A stretch of DNA of 38,725 nt, taken from positions 1 to 38,725 of the forward strand of contig NZMG01000029.1 in the NCBI GenBank assembly GCA_002694465.1, read 5' to 3'. The DNA is from Flavobacteriaceae bacterium (GTDB lineage: Bacteria > Bacteroidota > Bacteroidia > Flavobacteriales > Flavobacteriaceae). The notes below the pieces were generated by a model that did not search any database, had not been told where the DNA came from, and saw only the letters and a list, made by a program, of their open reading frames with translations. The translations under genes and the position numbers were made by a program. Shown here in pieces: positions 8,180 through 17,273 of this stretch (the stretch's first letter is position 1; every line of letters begins with the position of its first letter).

Positions 8180-10213
8180 TTAAATTAGTCCGTTATATTT
8201 TCTTATAATCCACTCTGCGGAAAGAACAATAGCAATGAGTCCGAGCAAGTATTTCCAATCTATTAAAGGTACAACTTTTTGTTGGCTTCTTTCAACGGCT
8301 GTATAGTCTTCATTTTTTAGAAGAGAATCTATTAAAACTTCCACGCTATCTGAAAAATAGCTTGCTCCACCCGTATGGGTCGCAACACGTTGTAGTTTTG
8401 TTACATTAGCATTCAAAAATTGTTGCTCTACATTAAAATCTAAAATGGTAAAGTTTCCACTTCTCGAAACTGCTTCATCCTTTACAGAAACAGTAAAACT
8501 ATAATCTCCTTGTGGTAATGAGTTTAAATCCACTTCAAAATAATTATTCTTTAGCAAGAGCGGAAAAACATCTCTTTTTTTGGTTTCAAAATGAACTACC
8601 GTTATTTCTAGTTGCGCCCGATTGTCGAACACAAAACTCTTATCAAAATATTGTGCCGAAACAACCACGGGATTGTTATTATAATAAAAGGTTTCGTTGT
8701 TGACTTCAAGTCTCGTTCTGATTTTATTGGAAGCCAAATACTGAACCATTTTACCCACAAATTCATCAAAATCCTGAAAGTTTTCAGCATTTAAATAGGC
8801 ATTAGCACGCCATTTCCAAATACCTTCCCCATCCCAAATAGCGGTACGAACACCATTCACTTCCATGGAGGCAAACAAAGGACTTTCGGTTGAGAAACCA
8901 TTTATTTGCTGTTGCAAAAGCACCTCATGAGGCACTTTAATTTCCAACTCCCCAAATAAAGTTTGCAAAGGTGGATATTCTGTAAAACCTAGGTCCTCCA
9001 CTGCGTAGCTACCATAGTTTAAGTTAAGTACTCCTGAAACATCTTCTGAAACATTTGCGGCTTCCTTTCTGAAGTTATTTTGAACCGAATTCAGAAAATT
9101 CCAATCGGTTTTCAACCCTGTTATGGCTATGGTATTTTTTTTCAATTTATCTATTTCCAAAAAAACTGTTATGAAACTTCTATCGGGTTGAAAGAGAATC
9201 ACCAACTGATAATCATTTAACACCGCTGAAGCCTTTTCGGGTTCCATAAAAGTAACTTTGCGTTGTTCGTTGCTTTCAATGGCCTTTTTTAAAGCACCTA
9301 AATCGGGATGCTTCAATTGACTCACGATTAGCACTTTAGTGGCTTGGTCAATTACTTCAACAGCAAAGACTTTGCTATTATTCGATTTATTTTTTTCTTC
9401 TTGAAGTGGTTCAATAGTCGCCGTATAACGCTGCAAGCCAACTTTTGTAGAAGGCAAAGACACCGAAATAGTCTGCGAGTTGTTATTTTGTGTAAAACTT
9501 ACATTTTGCGAATGAACTATACTCCCACCCTGCCTAATGACAAATCTAGATGTAACGGCATCCTTCCCGTTATACACTAAAATGGCTTCTAAAGGAAATT
9601 CATTCTTTAAAAAGGAATACCGATTCGTATTTAATTGTTCTATTTTTAAATCGATATATTGGGTAGAATCCCCCACTATAATCGGGTAAATTGAGTTTGA
9701 AAAAGTCAAACTAGAGAATTCGTAATCGCTTCCAAAGGTTTGGTTTCCGTCACTAATCACTATAGTAGGAGCTATTTCGTTTTTAAATAGTTCGTTTGTA
9801 GTTTTAAACGCCTTGTTTATATTGGTTTGCTTATCTGAAAAGGAAACTGAATCTAATATGCCAAAATCATTTCCGAAGCCAAAATAACTAACATCAAACT
9901 TATCTTGTAATGACGCATCATTCTGAATCCTAGCTACTAACGCTCTCACATTTTCTTCTTGATTCAGTGAGGTTATAGAAGACGAAACATCTACTAAAAC
10001 AGGGAGTTTAGGTTTTTCAACAGTGTAGGTTTCGCTTTTAAATTTCGGATTAATGAGAAGTAGAAACAAAGAAAAGAGTGTTATAAAACGTAAAATGCCA
10101 AAAAGCCAACTTAATGAGCGGTTGTACTTGGTTTTATAGCCATACATGAAAACCGCTAATGCAAAAGCAGTAACGCCAGCAATGACAATATAAAGTACAG
10201 TTTGTGCGGTCAA
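8180..10213 (-). CDS. VWA-domain membrane protein, BatA/BatB-like layout
   Basis: 677 residues. Two membrane segments open the protein (about 5-24 and 37-54), followed by a von Willebrand A-like fold with an intact MIDAS start, DVSSS (Asp75, Ser77, Ser79). A long extracytoplasmic region of beta-sandwich and amidotransferase-like character follows, and a last membrane segment closes it (about 652-670). This is the layout of the large VWA membrane proteins of Bacteroidota. The metal site suggests binding of a protein ligand; the partner is unknown. It sits 10 bases after fabG and 20 bases before the SPFH gene, so it is probably translated from the same message. Confidence 0.75.
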   Translation of the reverse strand: MTAQTVLYIVIAGVTAFALAVFMYGYKTKYNRSLSWLFGILRFITLFSLFLLLINPKFKSETYTVEKPKLPVLVDVSSSITSLNQEENVRALVARIQNDASLQDKFDVSYFGFGNDFGILDSVSFSDKQTNINKAFKTTNELFKNEIAPTIVISDGNQTFGSDYEFSSLTFSNSIYPIIVGDSTQYIDLKIEQLNTNRYSFLKNEFPLEAILVYNGKDAVTSRFVIRQGGSIVHSQNVSFTQNNNSQTISVSLPSTKVGLQRYTATIEPLQEEKNKSNNSKVFAVEVIDQATKVLIVSQLKHPDLGALKKAIESNEQRKVTFMEPEKASAVLNDYQLVILFQPDRSFITVFLEIDKLKKNTIAITGLKTDWNFLNSVQNNFRKEAANVSEDVSGVLNLNYGSYAVEDLGFTEYPPLQTLFGELEIKVPHEVLLQQQINGFSTESPLFASMEVNGVRTAIWDGEGIWKWRANAYLNAENFQDFDEFVGKMVQYLASNKIRTRLEVNNETFYYNNNPVVVSAQYFDKSFVFDNRAQLEITVVHFETKKRDVFPLLLKNNYFEVDLNSLPQGDYSFTVSVKDEAVSRSGNFTILDFNVEQQFLNANVTKLQRVATHTGGASYFSDSVEVLIDSLLKNEDYTAVERSQQKVVPLIDWKYLLGLIAIVLSAEWIIRKYNGLI

Positions 10214-10223
10214 ATTTTAAATT

Positions 10224-10970
10224 CTAGGTAAGCATTCCTCCATCTACGTTCAACGTTTGTCCAGTAACATAGGCAGACAAGTCACTAGCCAAGTACACAC
10301 AGGCATTGGCAATATCTTCGGGGGTTCCCCCTCTTTTTAAGGGTATGGCATCACGCCATCCTTGTACGGTAGCTTCATCTAACTTGCCAGTCATTTCGGT
10401 TTCGATAAAACCAGGTGCAATTGCATTGCAACGAATATTTCGAGACCCTAATTCCAAAGCAACCGATTTGGTAAACCCTAAAATCCCTGCTTTTGAGGCA
10501 GCATAATTGGTTTGACCCGCATTTCCTTTTACCCCAACCACAGAACTCATATTAATAATGGAACCAGAACGTTGTTTTAACATGGCACGTTGCACGGCTT
10601 TGGTCATATTAAACACCGATTTTAGATTCACTTCAATAACTTTATCAAAATCTTCTTCAGAAATACGCATTAAAAGGTTATCCTTGGTAATTCCAGCGTT
10701 GTTAATAAGAATATCGATAGACCCAAAGTCTTCTAACACTTGCTCGGCTAGTTTTTGAGACTCTTCATAATTAGAGGCATCACTTTTATACGCTTTTGCT
10801 TTTACTCCTTGTTTTGAAACTTCAGCTGCTAGGGCTTCTGCGGCTTCTGCAGAAGAATTATATGTAAATGCTACATTGGCACCGTGTTGTGCAAATACTT
10901 CAACAATTCCTTTTCCAATTCCACGGCTACCCCCTGTAATTATGGCTGTTTTACCTTGCAATAATTTCAT
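10224..10970 (-). CDS. fabG: 3-oxoacyl-[acyl-carrier-protein] reductase
   Basis: 248 residues. NADPH-dependent reduction of 3-oxoacyl-ACP in fatty-acid elongation. The short-chain dehydrogenase features are complete: cofactor-binding TGGSRGIG at residues 12-19, NNAG at 90-93, and the catalytic set Asn115, Ser143, Tyr156 and Lys160 (YAASK). The ending DGGMLT is typical of FabG. First gene of the minus-strand run that continues into the VWA protein, the SPFH protein and aroQ. A -7 box lies 25 bases upstream. Other SDR reductases share this fold, but the length and the whole sequence fit FabG. Confidence 0.93.
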   Translation of the reverse strand: MKLLQGKTAIITGGSRGIGKGIVEVFAQHGANVAFTYNSSAEAAEALAAEVSKQGVKAKAYKSDASNYEESQKLAEQVLEDFGSIDILINNAGITKDNLLMRISEEDFDKVIEVNLKSVFNMTKAVQRAMLKQRSGSIINMSSVVGVKGNAGQTNYAASKAGILGFTKSVALELGSRNIRCNAIAPGFIETEMTGKLDEATVQGWRDAIPLKRGGTPEDIANACVYLASDLSAYVTGQTLNVDGGMLT

Positions 10971-10995
10971 GATAAATTTGTTTTCTGTTGAATTT

Positions 10996-11003
10996 CAAAT
11001 ATA
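10996..11003 (-). promoter_or_regulatory. -7 promoter box for the fabG operon
   Basis: The minus strand reads TATATTTG, a full match to TAnnTTTG, 25 bases before the fabG ATG and downstream of the sucD terminator. No good -33 TTG. Confidence 0.55.
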
Positions 11004-11026
11004 GGAAAACGCTTCGGCTTTCCCAT

Positions 11027-11056
11027 AAAAAAAGCCTTGCTATTTGCAAGGCTTTT
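11027..11056 (-). terminator. Intrinsic terminator after sucD
   Basis: Perfect stem AAAAGCCTTGC / GCAAGGCTTTT with a 5-base loop; on the minus strand it is followed by T7. Confidence 0.88.
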
Positions 11057-11075
11057 CAATTTTATAAAATAATGC

Positions 11076-11948
11076 TTACGCTAAAACTTCAGCCACTTTT
11101 TTTCCTATTTCGGCAGGAGAATCTACTACATGAATTCCGCAAGCTCTCATAATTTTCTTTTTGGCTTGTGCGGTGTCATCACTTCCGCCAACAATGGCAC
11201 CAGCGTGCCCCATGGTACGTCCCGCAGGCGCTGTTTCACCAGCAATAAATCCTACAATAGGCTTTTTACTTCCACTATTTTTATACCAATTGGCAGCATC
11301 GGCCTCTAATTGACCTCCAATTTCACCAATCATAACAACAGCCTCAGTTTCAGGATCATTGATTAATAATTCTACCGCTTCTTTGGTAGTGGTTCCAATA
11401 ATGGGGTCTCCACCAATTCCAATGGCTGTTGTAATTCCGAGTCCTTGTTTTACCACTTGATCTGCAGCTTCATAAGTTAATGTTCCCGATTTAGAAACAA
11501 TACCCACTCTTCCCTTTTTGAACACAAAACCAGGCATAATACCTACTTTGGCTTCTTCGGGAGTAATAACTCCGGGGCAATTAGGACCTATTAAACGACA
11601 ATCTCTATCTTTTACGTAGGCAGCAGCTTTAATCATATCGGCCACAGGAATACCTTCTGTAATGGTAATAATCACTTTTATACCCGCTTCGGCGGCTTCC
11701 ATAATGGCATCTGCCGCAAAGGCTGGTGGTACAAAAATAATACTGGTATCGGCACCTACTTTTTCAACTGCTTCTGCAACGGTATTAAATACGGGCTTGT
11801 CTAAATGTGTTTGGCCCCCTTTTCCTGGGGTTACTCCTCCTACTACATTGGTTCCGTATTCTATCATTTGACCCGCATGGAAGGTTCCTTCGCTACCTGT
11901 AAATCCTTGAACTATAATTTTTGAATTTTTATTTACTAATACACTCAT
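11076..11948 (-). CDS. sucD: Succinate-CoA ligase (ADP-forming), alpha subunit
   Basis: 290 residues from the ATG at 11948. With SucC it interconverts succinyl-CoA and succinate with substrate-level phosphorylation in the TCA cycle. CoA-binding GFTGSEGT lies at residues 15-22, the loop GPNCPGV at 121-127, and the phosphorylated His248 in [10 protein letters not shown] longer frame opens at 11981, but that ATG lies inside the -7 promoter box, so the shorter start is preferred; it gives [10 protein letters not shown], normal for the family. The beta-subunit gene sucC is not next to it. It has its own promoter and terminator, so it is transcribed alone. Confidence 0.95.
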   Translation of the reverse strand: MSVLVNKNSKIIVQGFTGSEGTFHAGQMIEYGTNVVGGVTPGKGGQTHLDKPVFNTVAEAVEKVGADTSIIFVPPAFAADAIMEAAEAGIKVIITITEGIPVADMIKAAAYVKDRDCRLIGPNCPGVITPEEAKVGIMPGFVFKKGRVGIVSKSGTLTYEAADQVVKQGLGITTAIGIGGDPIIGTTTKEAVELLINDPETEAVVMIGEIGGQLEADAANWYKNSGSKKPIVGFIAGETAPAGRTMGHAGAIVGGSDDTAQAKKKIMRACGIHVVDSPAEIGKKVAEVLA

Positions 11949-11978
11949 GGAGTATTTATCTTTTAAAATTTTTAAGTG

Positions 11979-12008
11979 CAAAGGTAGTTTTTTGTCCTTT
12001 TTTACAAA
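11979..12008 (-). promoter_or_regulatory. sucD promoter (-33 and -7)
   Basis: On the minus strand TTTG (12008-12005), 18 bases, then TACCTTTG (11986-11979). This is one of the two best full promoter matches in the window. The -7 box is 30 bases before the sucD ATG and overlaps the alternative upstream ATG, which settles the start. Confidence 0.65.
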
Positions 12009-12013
12009 AGGAA

Positions 12014-12427
12014 TTACACCTTTACTTTATGATATGATTCATTGGTGTCATCCTTGTCTGTTACTGGCTGACTTACTTGATATCCACGGTATAATTTTTC
12101 GTCTTTTACTTCCCAAATGGCAATAAAATGGGCAATACCCAATTCTTCATCGGGGTTTTCGAATGTGCGAACATAATATTTATAACGAATAGTAACGTGG
12201 GTATCGTCTTGAAGCATATGACTCACTTCAACTCGTAAACCGGTGTAAGTACGACGTATTTCTTCAAAAAATTGAACAATATCATCATAATTTTTTATGG
12301 AAAGTCCATCACTGCTATTCCAGATGAGTACTAATTCTGGGTGAAAATATTTTTTTAAAACAGTTTTGTCTTTAAGAATATCTGAAAGGTAGAAATTACG
12401 AACAATTTCTTTAGCAGTTTTACTCAT
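12014..12427 (-). CDS. NTF2-like/SnoaL-like protein
   Basis: 137 residues with the pattern of the NTF2-like superfamily: an N-terminal helix (AKEIVRNFY), a middle stretch like SnoaL ([16 protein letters not shown]), and C-terminal strands ending in [18 protein letters not shown]. Members are either small enzymes or ligand-binding proteins, and I see no catalytic residues that would decide. Its ATG overlaps the stop of the lpxD-like gene by four bases (ATGA), so the two are translationally coupled. Confidence 0.75.
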   Translation of the reverse strand: MSKTAKEIVRNFYLSDILKDKTVLKKYFHPELVLIWNSSDGLSIKNYDDIVQFFEEIRRTYTGLRVEVSHMLQDDTHVTIRYKYYVRTFENPDEELGIAHFIAIWEVKDEKLYRGYQVSQPVTDKDDTNESYHKVKV

Positions 12428-13362
12428 GATAGTTTGTCAAGTTTATCAATAATATCTGGAATAAGTCTTATAGAGGCGATCTCTTTATATTTTTTTCTGA
12501 ATTCATCTGCAGGAGTCCCAAAATACGATTTATTTGCTTCTAGTGATTTGCTAACCCCACTTTGCGCTGAGATAATAGCCTTTTCTCCAATGGTAATTCC
12601 ACTAGTTAGACCCACCTGCCCCCAAATAGTCACAAAATCTTCAATCAAAACACAACCTGCAATACCCACTTGTGAGGCAATTAAACACCTTTTTCCAATA
12701 ACTGTGTCGTGCCCAACATGTACTTGATTATCAATTTTAGTTCCTTCCCCAATAACCGTTGAAGCACTAACTCCTCTATCAATGGTACATAAGGCACCTA
12801 AATCTACACCATCTTTTATGACAACATTTCCTCCACTCACTAATTTATCAAACTTTTCGGGTCTATTCTTGTAGTAAAAAGCATCTGCTCCTAAAACTGT
12901 TCCTGCGTGTATTGTGACATTATTCCCAATTACGGTATGGTCGTAAATAATGACGTTGGGATGAATTAAACAATCATCGCCAATGGTAACATTATTTCCG
13001 ATAAATACATTAGGCTGAATGACGGTATTTTTTCCAATCTTGGCGGTTTCAGAAATCACCGCACGTGCCATTTCGAAAGGGCGAAAATGATTTGTGAGTT
13101 TATTAAAATCACGGAAAGGGTCATCAGAAATTAACAAAGCCTTTCCTTTAGGACATTCCACTTCTTTATTTATAAGAATAATGGTCGCCAAGGATTGAAG
13201 CGCCTTATCATAATATTTAGGATGATCCACAAAAACAATATCTCCTGGTTGGACCACATGAATTTCGTTCATTCCTAATACAGGAAAATTAGCATCCCCT
13301 TTATAGTCGCAATCGATTATACTGGCAACGGCTTCGAGCGTTTGTGGTATTTGAAATTTCAC
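12424..13362 (-). CDS. LpxD-like acyltransferase, second copy
   Basis: 312 residues. An N-terminal LpxD-type domain (about 1-95) is followed by a left-handed beta-helix of hexapeptide repeats (about 100-275) and a C-terminal helix. His218 (HVGHDTVIG) lines up with the catalytic His of LpxD. However, the GFGF stretch conserved next to the acyl-chain groove (ADGFGF in the other copy) is ADAFYYK here, and TTIDRATLG is CTIDRGVSA. It is therefore a diverged paralogue of the lpxD at 16211-17236 and may act on a different acyl chain or sugar. Its own -7 box and the efp terminator separate it from the lpx operon upstream. Confidence 0.82.
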   Translation of the reverse strand: MKFQIPQTLEAVASIIDCDYKGDANFPVLGMNEIHVVQPGDIVFVDHPKYYDKALQSLATIILINKEVECPKGKALLISDDPFRDFNKLTNHFRPFEMARAVISETAKIGKNTVIQPNVFIGNNVTIGDDCLIHPNVIIYDHTVIGNNVTIHAGTVLGADAFYYKNRPEKFDKLVSGGNVVIKDGVDLGALCTIDRGVSASTVIGEGTKIDNQVHVGHDTVIGKRCLIASQVGIAGCVLIEDFVTIWGQVGLTSGITIGEKAIISAQSGVSKSLEANKSYFGTPADEFRKKYKEIASIRLIPDIIDKLDKLS

Positions 13363-13380
13363 CTAAAAAAATTTGAATAC

Positions 13381-13388
13381 CAAATATA
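13381..13388 (-). promoter_or_regulatory. -7 promoter box for the second lpxD-like gene
   Basis: The minus strand reads TATATTTG, 18 bases before the ATG at 13362. It touches the efp terminator T run at 13388. A TTTTTG lies 14 bases upstream, closer than usual for a -33 element. Confidence 0.5.
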
Positions 13389-13425
13389 AAAAAATCCCAT
13401 CGCAAAAAGGATTGAGATGGGATTT
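13388..13425 (-). terminator. Intrinsic terminator after efp
   Basis: Stem AAATCCCATC / GATGGGATTT with a 14-base loop; on the minus strand it is followed by T7. It ends the lpxD-lpxC/fabZ-lpxA-efp unit. Confidence 0.8.
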
Positions 13426-13445
13426 ATATTTTATATGAGTTTGCA

Positions 13446-14012
13446 CTATTCTTTCATCCGCTCTTGGTACTGCCCTTTTTCAGTGTCGATTCTAATTTTA
13501 TCTCCTTCATTTATAAATAATGGAACATTTACCTGTGCCCCTGTTTCTACAGTGGCGGGTTTTGTAGCATTGGTAGCGGTATTCCCTTTAACACCAGGCT
13601 CTGTAGCAGTTACTTCGAGAATCACATGCGCAGGCATTTCTACAGACAATGGCATATTATCTTCCGAATTAATAATGACTGTTACCACCTCTCCTTCTTT
13701 TAGTAAATCGGGTCTATCGAGGGCACTTTCTTGTAGCTGGATTTGTGTGTAATCTTCAGTATTCATAAAATGATAGGTTACTCCTTCACTATATAAATAT
13801 TGAAATTTATGTGTTTCTACTCGAACATCTTCAATTTTATGTCCTGCAGAAAACGTGTTATCAATTACCTTTCCTGTAGTGACACTCTTTAATTTCGTTC
13901 TTACAAAAGCAGGACCTTTCCCTGGTTTTACATGAAGAAATTCGATTATTTTAAAAATGTCATGATTGTATCTAATACACAATCCTTTTCTAATATCTGA
14001 TGTACTCGCCAT
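13446..14012 (-). CDS. efp: Translation elongation factor P
   Basis: 188 residues in the three-domain EF-P layout. It relieves ribosome stalling at consecutive prolines. The tip loop of domain I carries Lys32 in KPGKGPAF, the position modified in many bacteria; no modification gene is seen in the window. The C-terminal S1-like domain ends in GDKIRIDTEKGQYQER. It follows lpxA by 17 bases and is last in the lpx operon, which couples a translation factor to lipid A synthesis genes. The sequence is normal. Confidence 0.96.
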   Translation of the reverse strand: MASTSDIRKGLCIRYNHDIFKIIEFLHVKPGKGPAFVRTKLKSVTTGKVIDNTFSAGHKIEDVRVETHKFQYLYSEGVTYHFMNTEDYTQIQLQESALDRPDLLKEGEVVTVIINSEDNMPLSVEMPAHVILEVTATEPGVKGNTATNATKPATVETGAQVNVPLFINEGDKIRIDTEKGQYQERMKE

Positions 14013-14029
14013 ACTATTTTTAATGATTT

Positions 14030-14812
14030 TTAATTCTGAAAATATCCTTTCATAATACCCCGCTTTGAGTTTTTGATAAACTGAAGGATTTCATCGCGTT
14101 CTGGAGTCGCTTCCATTTCGGCTTCAATAATTTGTGATGCTTGGGTATTATTATAGTTTTTTTGGTAGAGGATTCTATAAATATTTTGAATCTCGCTTAT
14201 TTTTTTAGGATCAAATCCTCTTCTTCGCAATCCAATAGAGTTTATCCCCACATAAGAAAGGGGTTCACGAGCAGCTTTTACATAGGGAGGAACATCTTTT
14301 CTTACTAAAGATCCACCTGTTACAAAAGCGTGATTACCAATCATACAAAACTGATGAACAGCTGTCATCCCAGCTAGGACAACATAATCACCAATAGTGA
14401 TATGTCCTGCCAAAGTACTATTGTTTGAAAAAATACAATTATTACCCACAAAACAATCGTGAGCAATGTGGCAATAGGCCATAATAAGACAGTTATTACC
14501 CACTACTGTTTTTCCGCGATCTATAGTTCCTCTATTAATTGTAACATACTCTCTTATCGTGGTATTATCACCAATTTCTGCTGTAGTTTCTTCGTCTTGA
14601 AACTTTAAATCCTGCGGAATTGCTGAAATAACGGCTCCTGGAAAGATATTACAGTTTTTTCCTATACGCGCGCCTTCCATAATGGTCACATTAGAACCAA
14701 TCCAAGTTCCTTCGCCAATAACAACGTTATTATGAATGGTGGTAAACGGCTCGATTACTACGTTTTTGGCAATTTTTGCCCCAGGATGAACATATGCTAA
14801 CGGTTGATTCAT
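14030..14812 (-). CDS. lpxA: Acyl-ACP--UDP-N-acetylglucosamine O-acyltransferase
   Basis: 260 residues. First step of lipid A synthesis: transfers a 3-hydroxyacyl chain from ACP to UDP-GlcNAc. A left-handed beta-helix of hexapeptide repeats fills residues 8-185, and the C-terminal helical domain is intact. The catalytic His118 lies in AHDCFVGNN, with His115 before it, as in the family. The start overlaps the lpxC/fabZ stop by four bases, so translation is coupled; efp follows after 17 bases. Confidence 0.96.
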   Translation of the reverse strand: MNQPLAYVHPGAKIAKNVVIEPFTTIHNNVVIGEGTWIGSNVTIMEGARIGKNCNIFPGAVISAIPQDLKFQDEETTAEIGDNTTIREYVTINRGTIDRGKTVVGNNCLIMAYCHIAHDCFVGNNCIFSNNSTLAGHITIGDYVVLAGMTAVHQFCMIGNHAFVTGGSLVRKDVPPYVKAAREPLSYVGINSIGLRRRGFDPKKISEIQNIYRILYQKNYNNTQASQIIEAEMEATPERDEILQFIKNSKRGIMKGYFQN

Positions 14813-16206
14813 TCAGTGTTTTTTGTTTTTACTATTTGAGCCATAAGCTCTGCTTCAGTAACTAATTTATCATTTGCATAAGCATTCCCTTGCATATGGA
14901 CAATGCCTCTTCTTATTGGAGTTATTAACTCCAAATTAAATATTAAAGTATCTCCAGGGTTTACTTGTTGCTTAAATTTTACATTGTTTATTTTCATAAA
15001 AAATGTAAGATAGTTCTCTGGATCTGGAACCGTACTTAAAGCTAAAATCCCTCCTGTTTGTGCCATCGCCTCTACTATTAAAACACCAGGCATCACGGGT
15101 GCCCCAGGGAAATGCCCTACAAAGAATGGTTCGTTCATGGTCACATTCTTCAATCCAACCACATGATTACTAGATAGCTCTAAAATTTTATCTACCAATA
15201 AAAAAGGCGGTCTATGTGGCAACATAGCCATAATGGCATTGACATCCTTTACTGGAGTTTTGGTGATATCGAACTTTGGAATTTTATTACGCTTTTCAAT
15301 TTTAATAATTTTCGAAAGCTTTTTCGCAAATTGAGTATTCACAAAATGACCCGGCTTATTGGCAATTACTTTTCCTCTAATTCGGGTTCCTACCAATGCT
15401 AAGTCGCCAATAACATCTAATAATTTATGACGAGCCGCTTCATTAGGATGATGGAGTGTTAAATTATCCAAAATCCCATTCGGTTTTACTGAAATTTTAT
15501 CCTTTTTAAATGCCGCTCGAAGTTTCTCCATTGTTTTTTCTGAAAGTTCCTTATCTACATAAACAATGGCATTATTTAAATCACCTCCTTTTATAAGTCC
15601 GTGTTCCAATAACATTTCAATTTCATGAAGAAAACTAAACGTTCTGGAATCAGCAATTTCATCTTTAAACTCTGAAAGATGCTTTAAAGAAGCGTTTTGG
15701 GTTCCTAAAACCTTAGTTCCAAAATCTACCATGGCTGTAACTTGGTATTCTTCTGCAGGAATGATTGTTATTTCACTACCAGATTCTTCATCCAGAAACG
15801 AAATTACTTCTTCAACTACATATTCTTCACGCTCGGCGTCTTGTTCCACAATACCAGCTTTTTCAATGGCCTCTACAAAATATTTCGAAGATCCATCCAT
15901 AATAGGAGGCTCTGAAGCATTTAATTCAATCATACAGTTATCCACCTCCATACCTACTAAAGCAGCTAGTACGTGCTCTGATGTTTGAATTTTAACACCT
16001 AACTTTTCAAGATTGGTCCCTCGCTGTGTATTTACCACATAATTGGCATCCGCTTCAATTACAGGGCTACCTTCAAGGTCTACTCTCACAAAGGCATAAC
16101 CGTAATCTTCGGGAGCAGGTTTAAAAGTAATGGTCACTTCTTTTCCTGTGTGGAGTCCCACACCAGTTAATGAAATTTCTTTACTTATGGTTCGCTGTTT
16201 TGCCAT
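14809..16206 (-). CDS. lpxC/fabZ: Bifunctional LpxC deacetylase / FabZ dehydratase
   Basis: 465 residues, a fusion typical of Bacteroidota. Residues 1-305 are LpxC, the zinc enzyme that deacetylates UDP-3-O-acyl-GlcNAc, the committed step of lipid A synthesis: Glu77/His78 (SEHVLAAL), His260/Asp264 (RHKLLDVIGDL) and His287 (KPGHFVN). Residues about 320-465 are FabZ, the 3-hydroxyacyl-ACP dehydratase: LPHRPPFLLVD and GHFPGAPVMPG with catalytic His365 and Glu379. The two halves compete for the same hydroxyacyl-ACP pool, so the fusion links membrane phospholipid and lipid A supply. It sits between lpxD (4-base gap) and lpxA (4-base overlap). Confidence 0.97.
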   Translation of the reverse strand: MAKQRTISKEISLTGVGLHTGKEVTITFKPAPEDYGYAFVRVDLEGSPVIEADANYVVNTQRGTNLEKLGVKIQTSEHVLAALVGMEVDNCMIELNASEPPIMDGSSKYFVEAIEKAGIVEQDAEREEYVVEEVISFLDEESGSEITIIPAEEYQVTAMVDFGTKVLGTQNASLKHLSEFKDEIADSRTFSFLHEIEMLLEHGLIKGGDLNNAIVYVDKELSEKTMEKLRAAFKKDKISVKPNGILDNLTLHHPNEAARHKLLDVIGDLALVGTRIRGKVIANKPGHFVNTQFAKKLSKIIKIEKRNKIPKFDITKTPVKDVNAIMAMLPHRPPFLLVDKILELSSNHVVGLKNVTMNEPFFVGHFPGAPVMPGVLIVEAMAQTGGILALSTVPDPENYLTFFMKINNVKFKQQVNPGDTLIFNLELITPIRRGIVHMQGNAYANDKLVTEAELMAQIVKTKNTE

Positions 16207-16210
16207 ACGG

Positions 16211-17236
16211 TTAGTTGTCTTTTAATTTTTTTTCAAAAGTATTAAAACGCTCCACAATTTTGGGAAGATTCTTAAAATGAACGTAGCTTTTATTATAATC
16301 TCCATAATTAAGAGCCGGAGATCCTTGCACCACTTCATTGTCTTTTAAATTCCGACCTATACCGCTTTGAGCTTGGATACGAACATTGTTACCAATGGTT
16401 AAATGTCCAACAATGCCTACTTGTCCGCCTATCATACAATTTTCTCCTATCTTAGTAGAACCTGCAATACCCGTTTGTGCTGCAATTACTGTGTTTTTAC
16501 CAATTTCAACATTATGTGCAATTTGAATTTGATTATCCAATTTCACACCTCTTCTAAGAATGGTTGAGCCTAATGTTGCTCTATCTATGGTTGTTCCTGC
16601 TCCAATATCAACATTGTCCTCAATAATCACATTTCCAGTTTGGGGCACTTTAATATACTCCCCATTTTCGTTGGGTGAAAAACCAAAACCATCGGCTCCA
16701 ATAATAACTCCACTGTGAATAACGGAATGATTCCCAATAATAGTTTCAGAATAAATTTTTGCTCCAGCAAATACCACAACGTTATCTCCTATAGTTGTAT
16801 TATCACCTATATATACATTTGGATAAATCTTTACATTTTCTCCAATTTTCACATTTTCTCCTATATAAGAAAACGCTCCTATATATATATTGTCTCCATA
16901 AGTAACACTTTCCGAAATAAATGTAGGGTTTTCAATTCCTGTCTTATTCATTTTTACTTGATTGTAATATTCCAGTAATTTTGAAAAAGACTTATAAGCA
17001 TCTTCCACCCTAATTAAAGTAGTTTTAATAGGACTTTCAACTACGAATTCATTATCAACAATAGTAATCGAAGCTTCGGTGGTATATAAATAAGGTTTGT
17101 ATTTAGGATTGGCCAAAAAAGTAAGACTCCCTTGAGTTCCCTCTTCAATCTTTGCAAGTCTTGAAACCTCTATCTCTCCATCTCCCTCCACGGTTCCTTC
17201 TAGAATGCCTGCTATCTGGTTGGCTGTAAAGTTCAT
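16211..17236 (-). CDS. lpxD: UDP-3-O-(3-hydroxyacyl)glucosamine N-acyltransferase
   Basis: 341 residues, full family length. Third enzyme of lipid A synthesis; it N-acylates the LpxC product. N-terminal uridine-binding domain (1-95), hexapeptide beta-helix (about 105-290) and C-terminal helix (about 310-341). Catalytic His241 in IAHNVEIG and the conserved ADGFGF near residue 181 are present, so this is the canonical copy, unlike the second one at 12424-13362. First gene of the operon lpxD, lpxC/fabZ, lpxA, efp, with a -7 box 17 bases upstream. Confidence 0.95.
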   Translation of the reverse strand: MNFTANQIAGILEGTVEGDGEIEVSRLAKIEEGTQGSLTFLANPKYKPYLYTTEASITIVDNEFVVESPIKTTLIRVEDAYKSFSKLLEYYNQVKMNKTGIENPTFISESVTYGDNIYIGAFSYIGENVKIGENVKIYPNVYIGDNTTIGDNVVVFAGAKIYSETIIGNHSVIHSGVIIGADGFGFSPNENGEYIKVPQTGNVIIEDNVDIGAGTTIDRATLGSTILRRGVKLDNQIQIAHNVEIGKNTVIAAQTGIAGSTKIGENCMIGGQVGIVGHLTIGNNVRIQAQSGIGRNLKDNEVVQGSPALNYGDYNKSYVHFKNLPKIVERFNTFEKKLKDN

Positions 17237-17253
17237 TTTTACGTTTATGAATG

Positions 17254-17261
17254 CAAATATA
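17254..17261 (-). promoter_or_regulatory. -7 promoter box for the lpx operon
   Basis: The minus strand reads TATATTTG, 17 bases before the lpxD ATG. No -33 TTG at the usual distance. Confidence 0.5.
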
Positions 17262-17273
17262 AAAAAAGCAATG

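Noticed and set aside
11949..11981. Longer sucD start at 11981
   Set aside because: That ATG lies inside the -7 box of the sucD promoter, so it would not be in the message.
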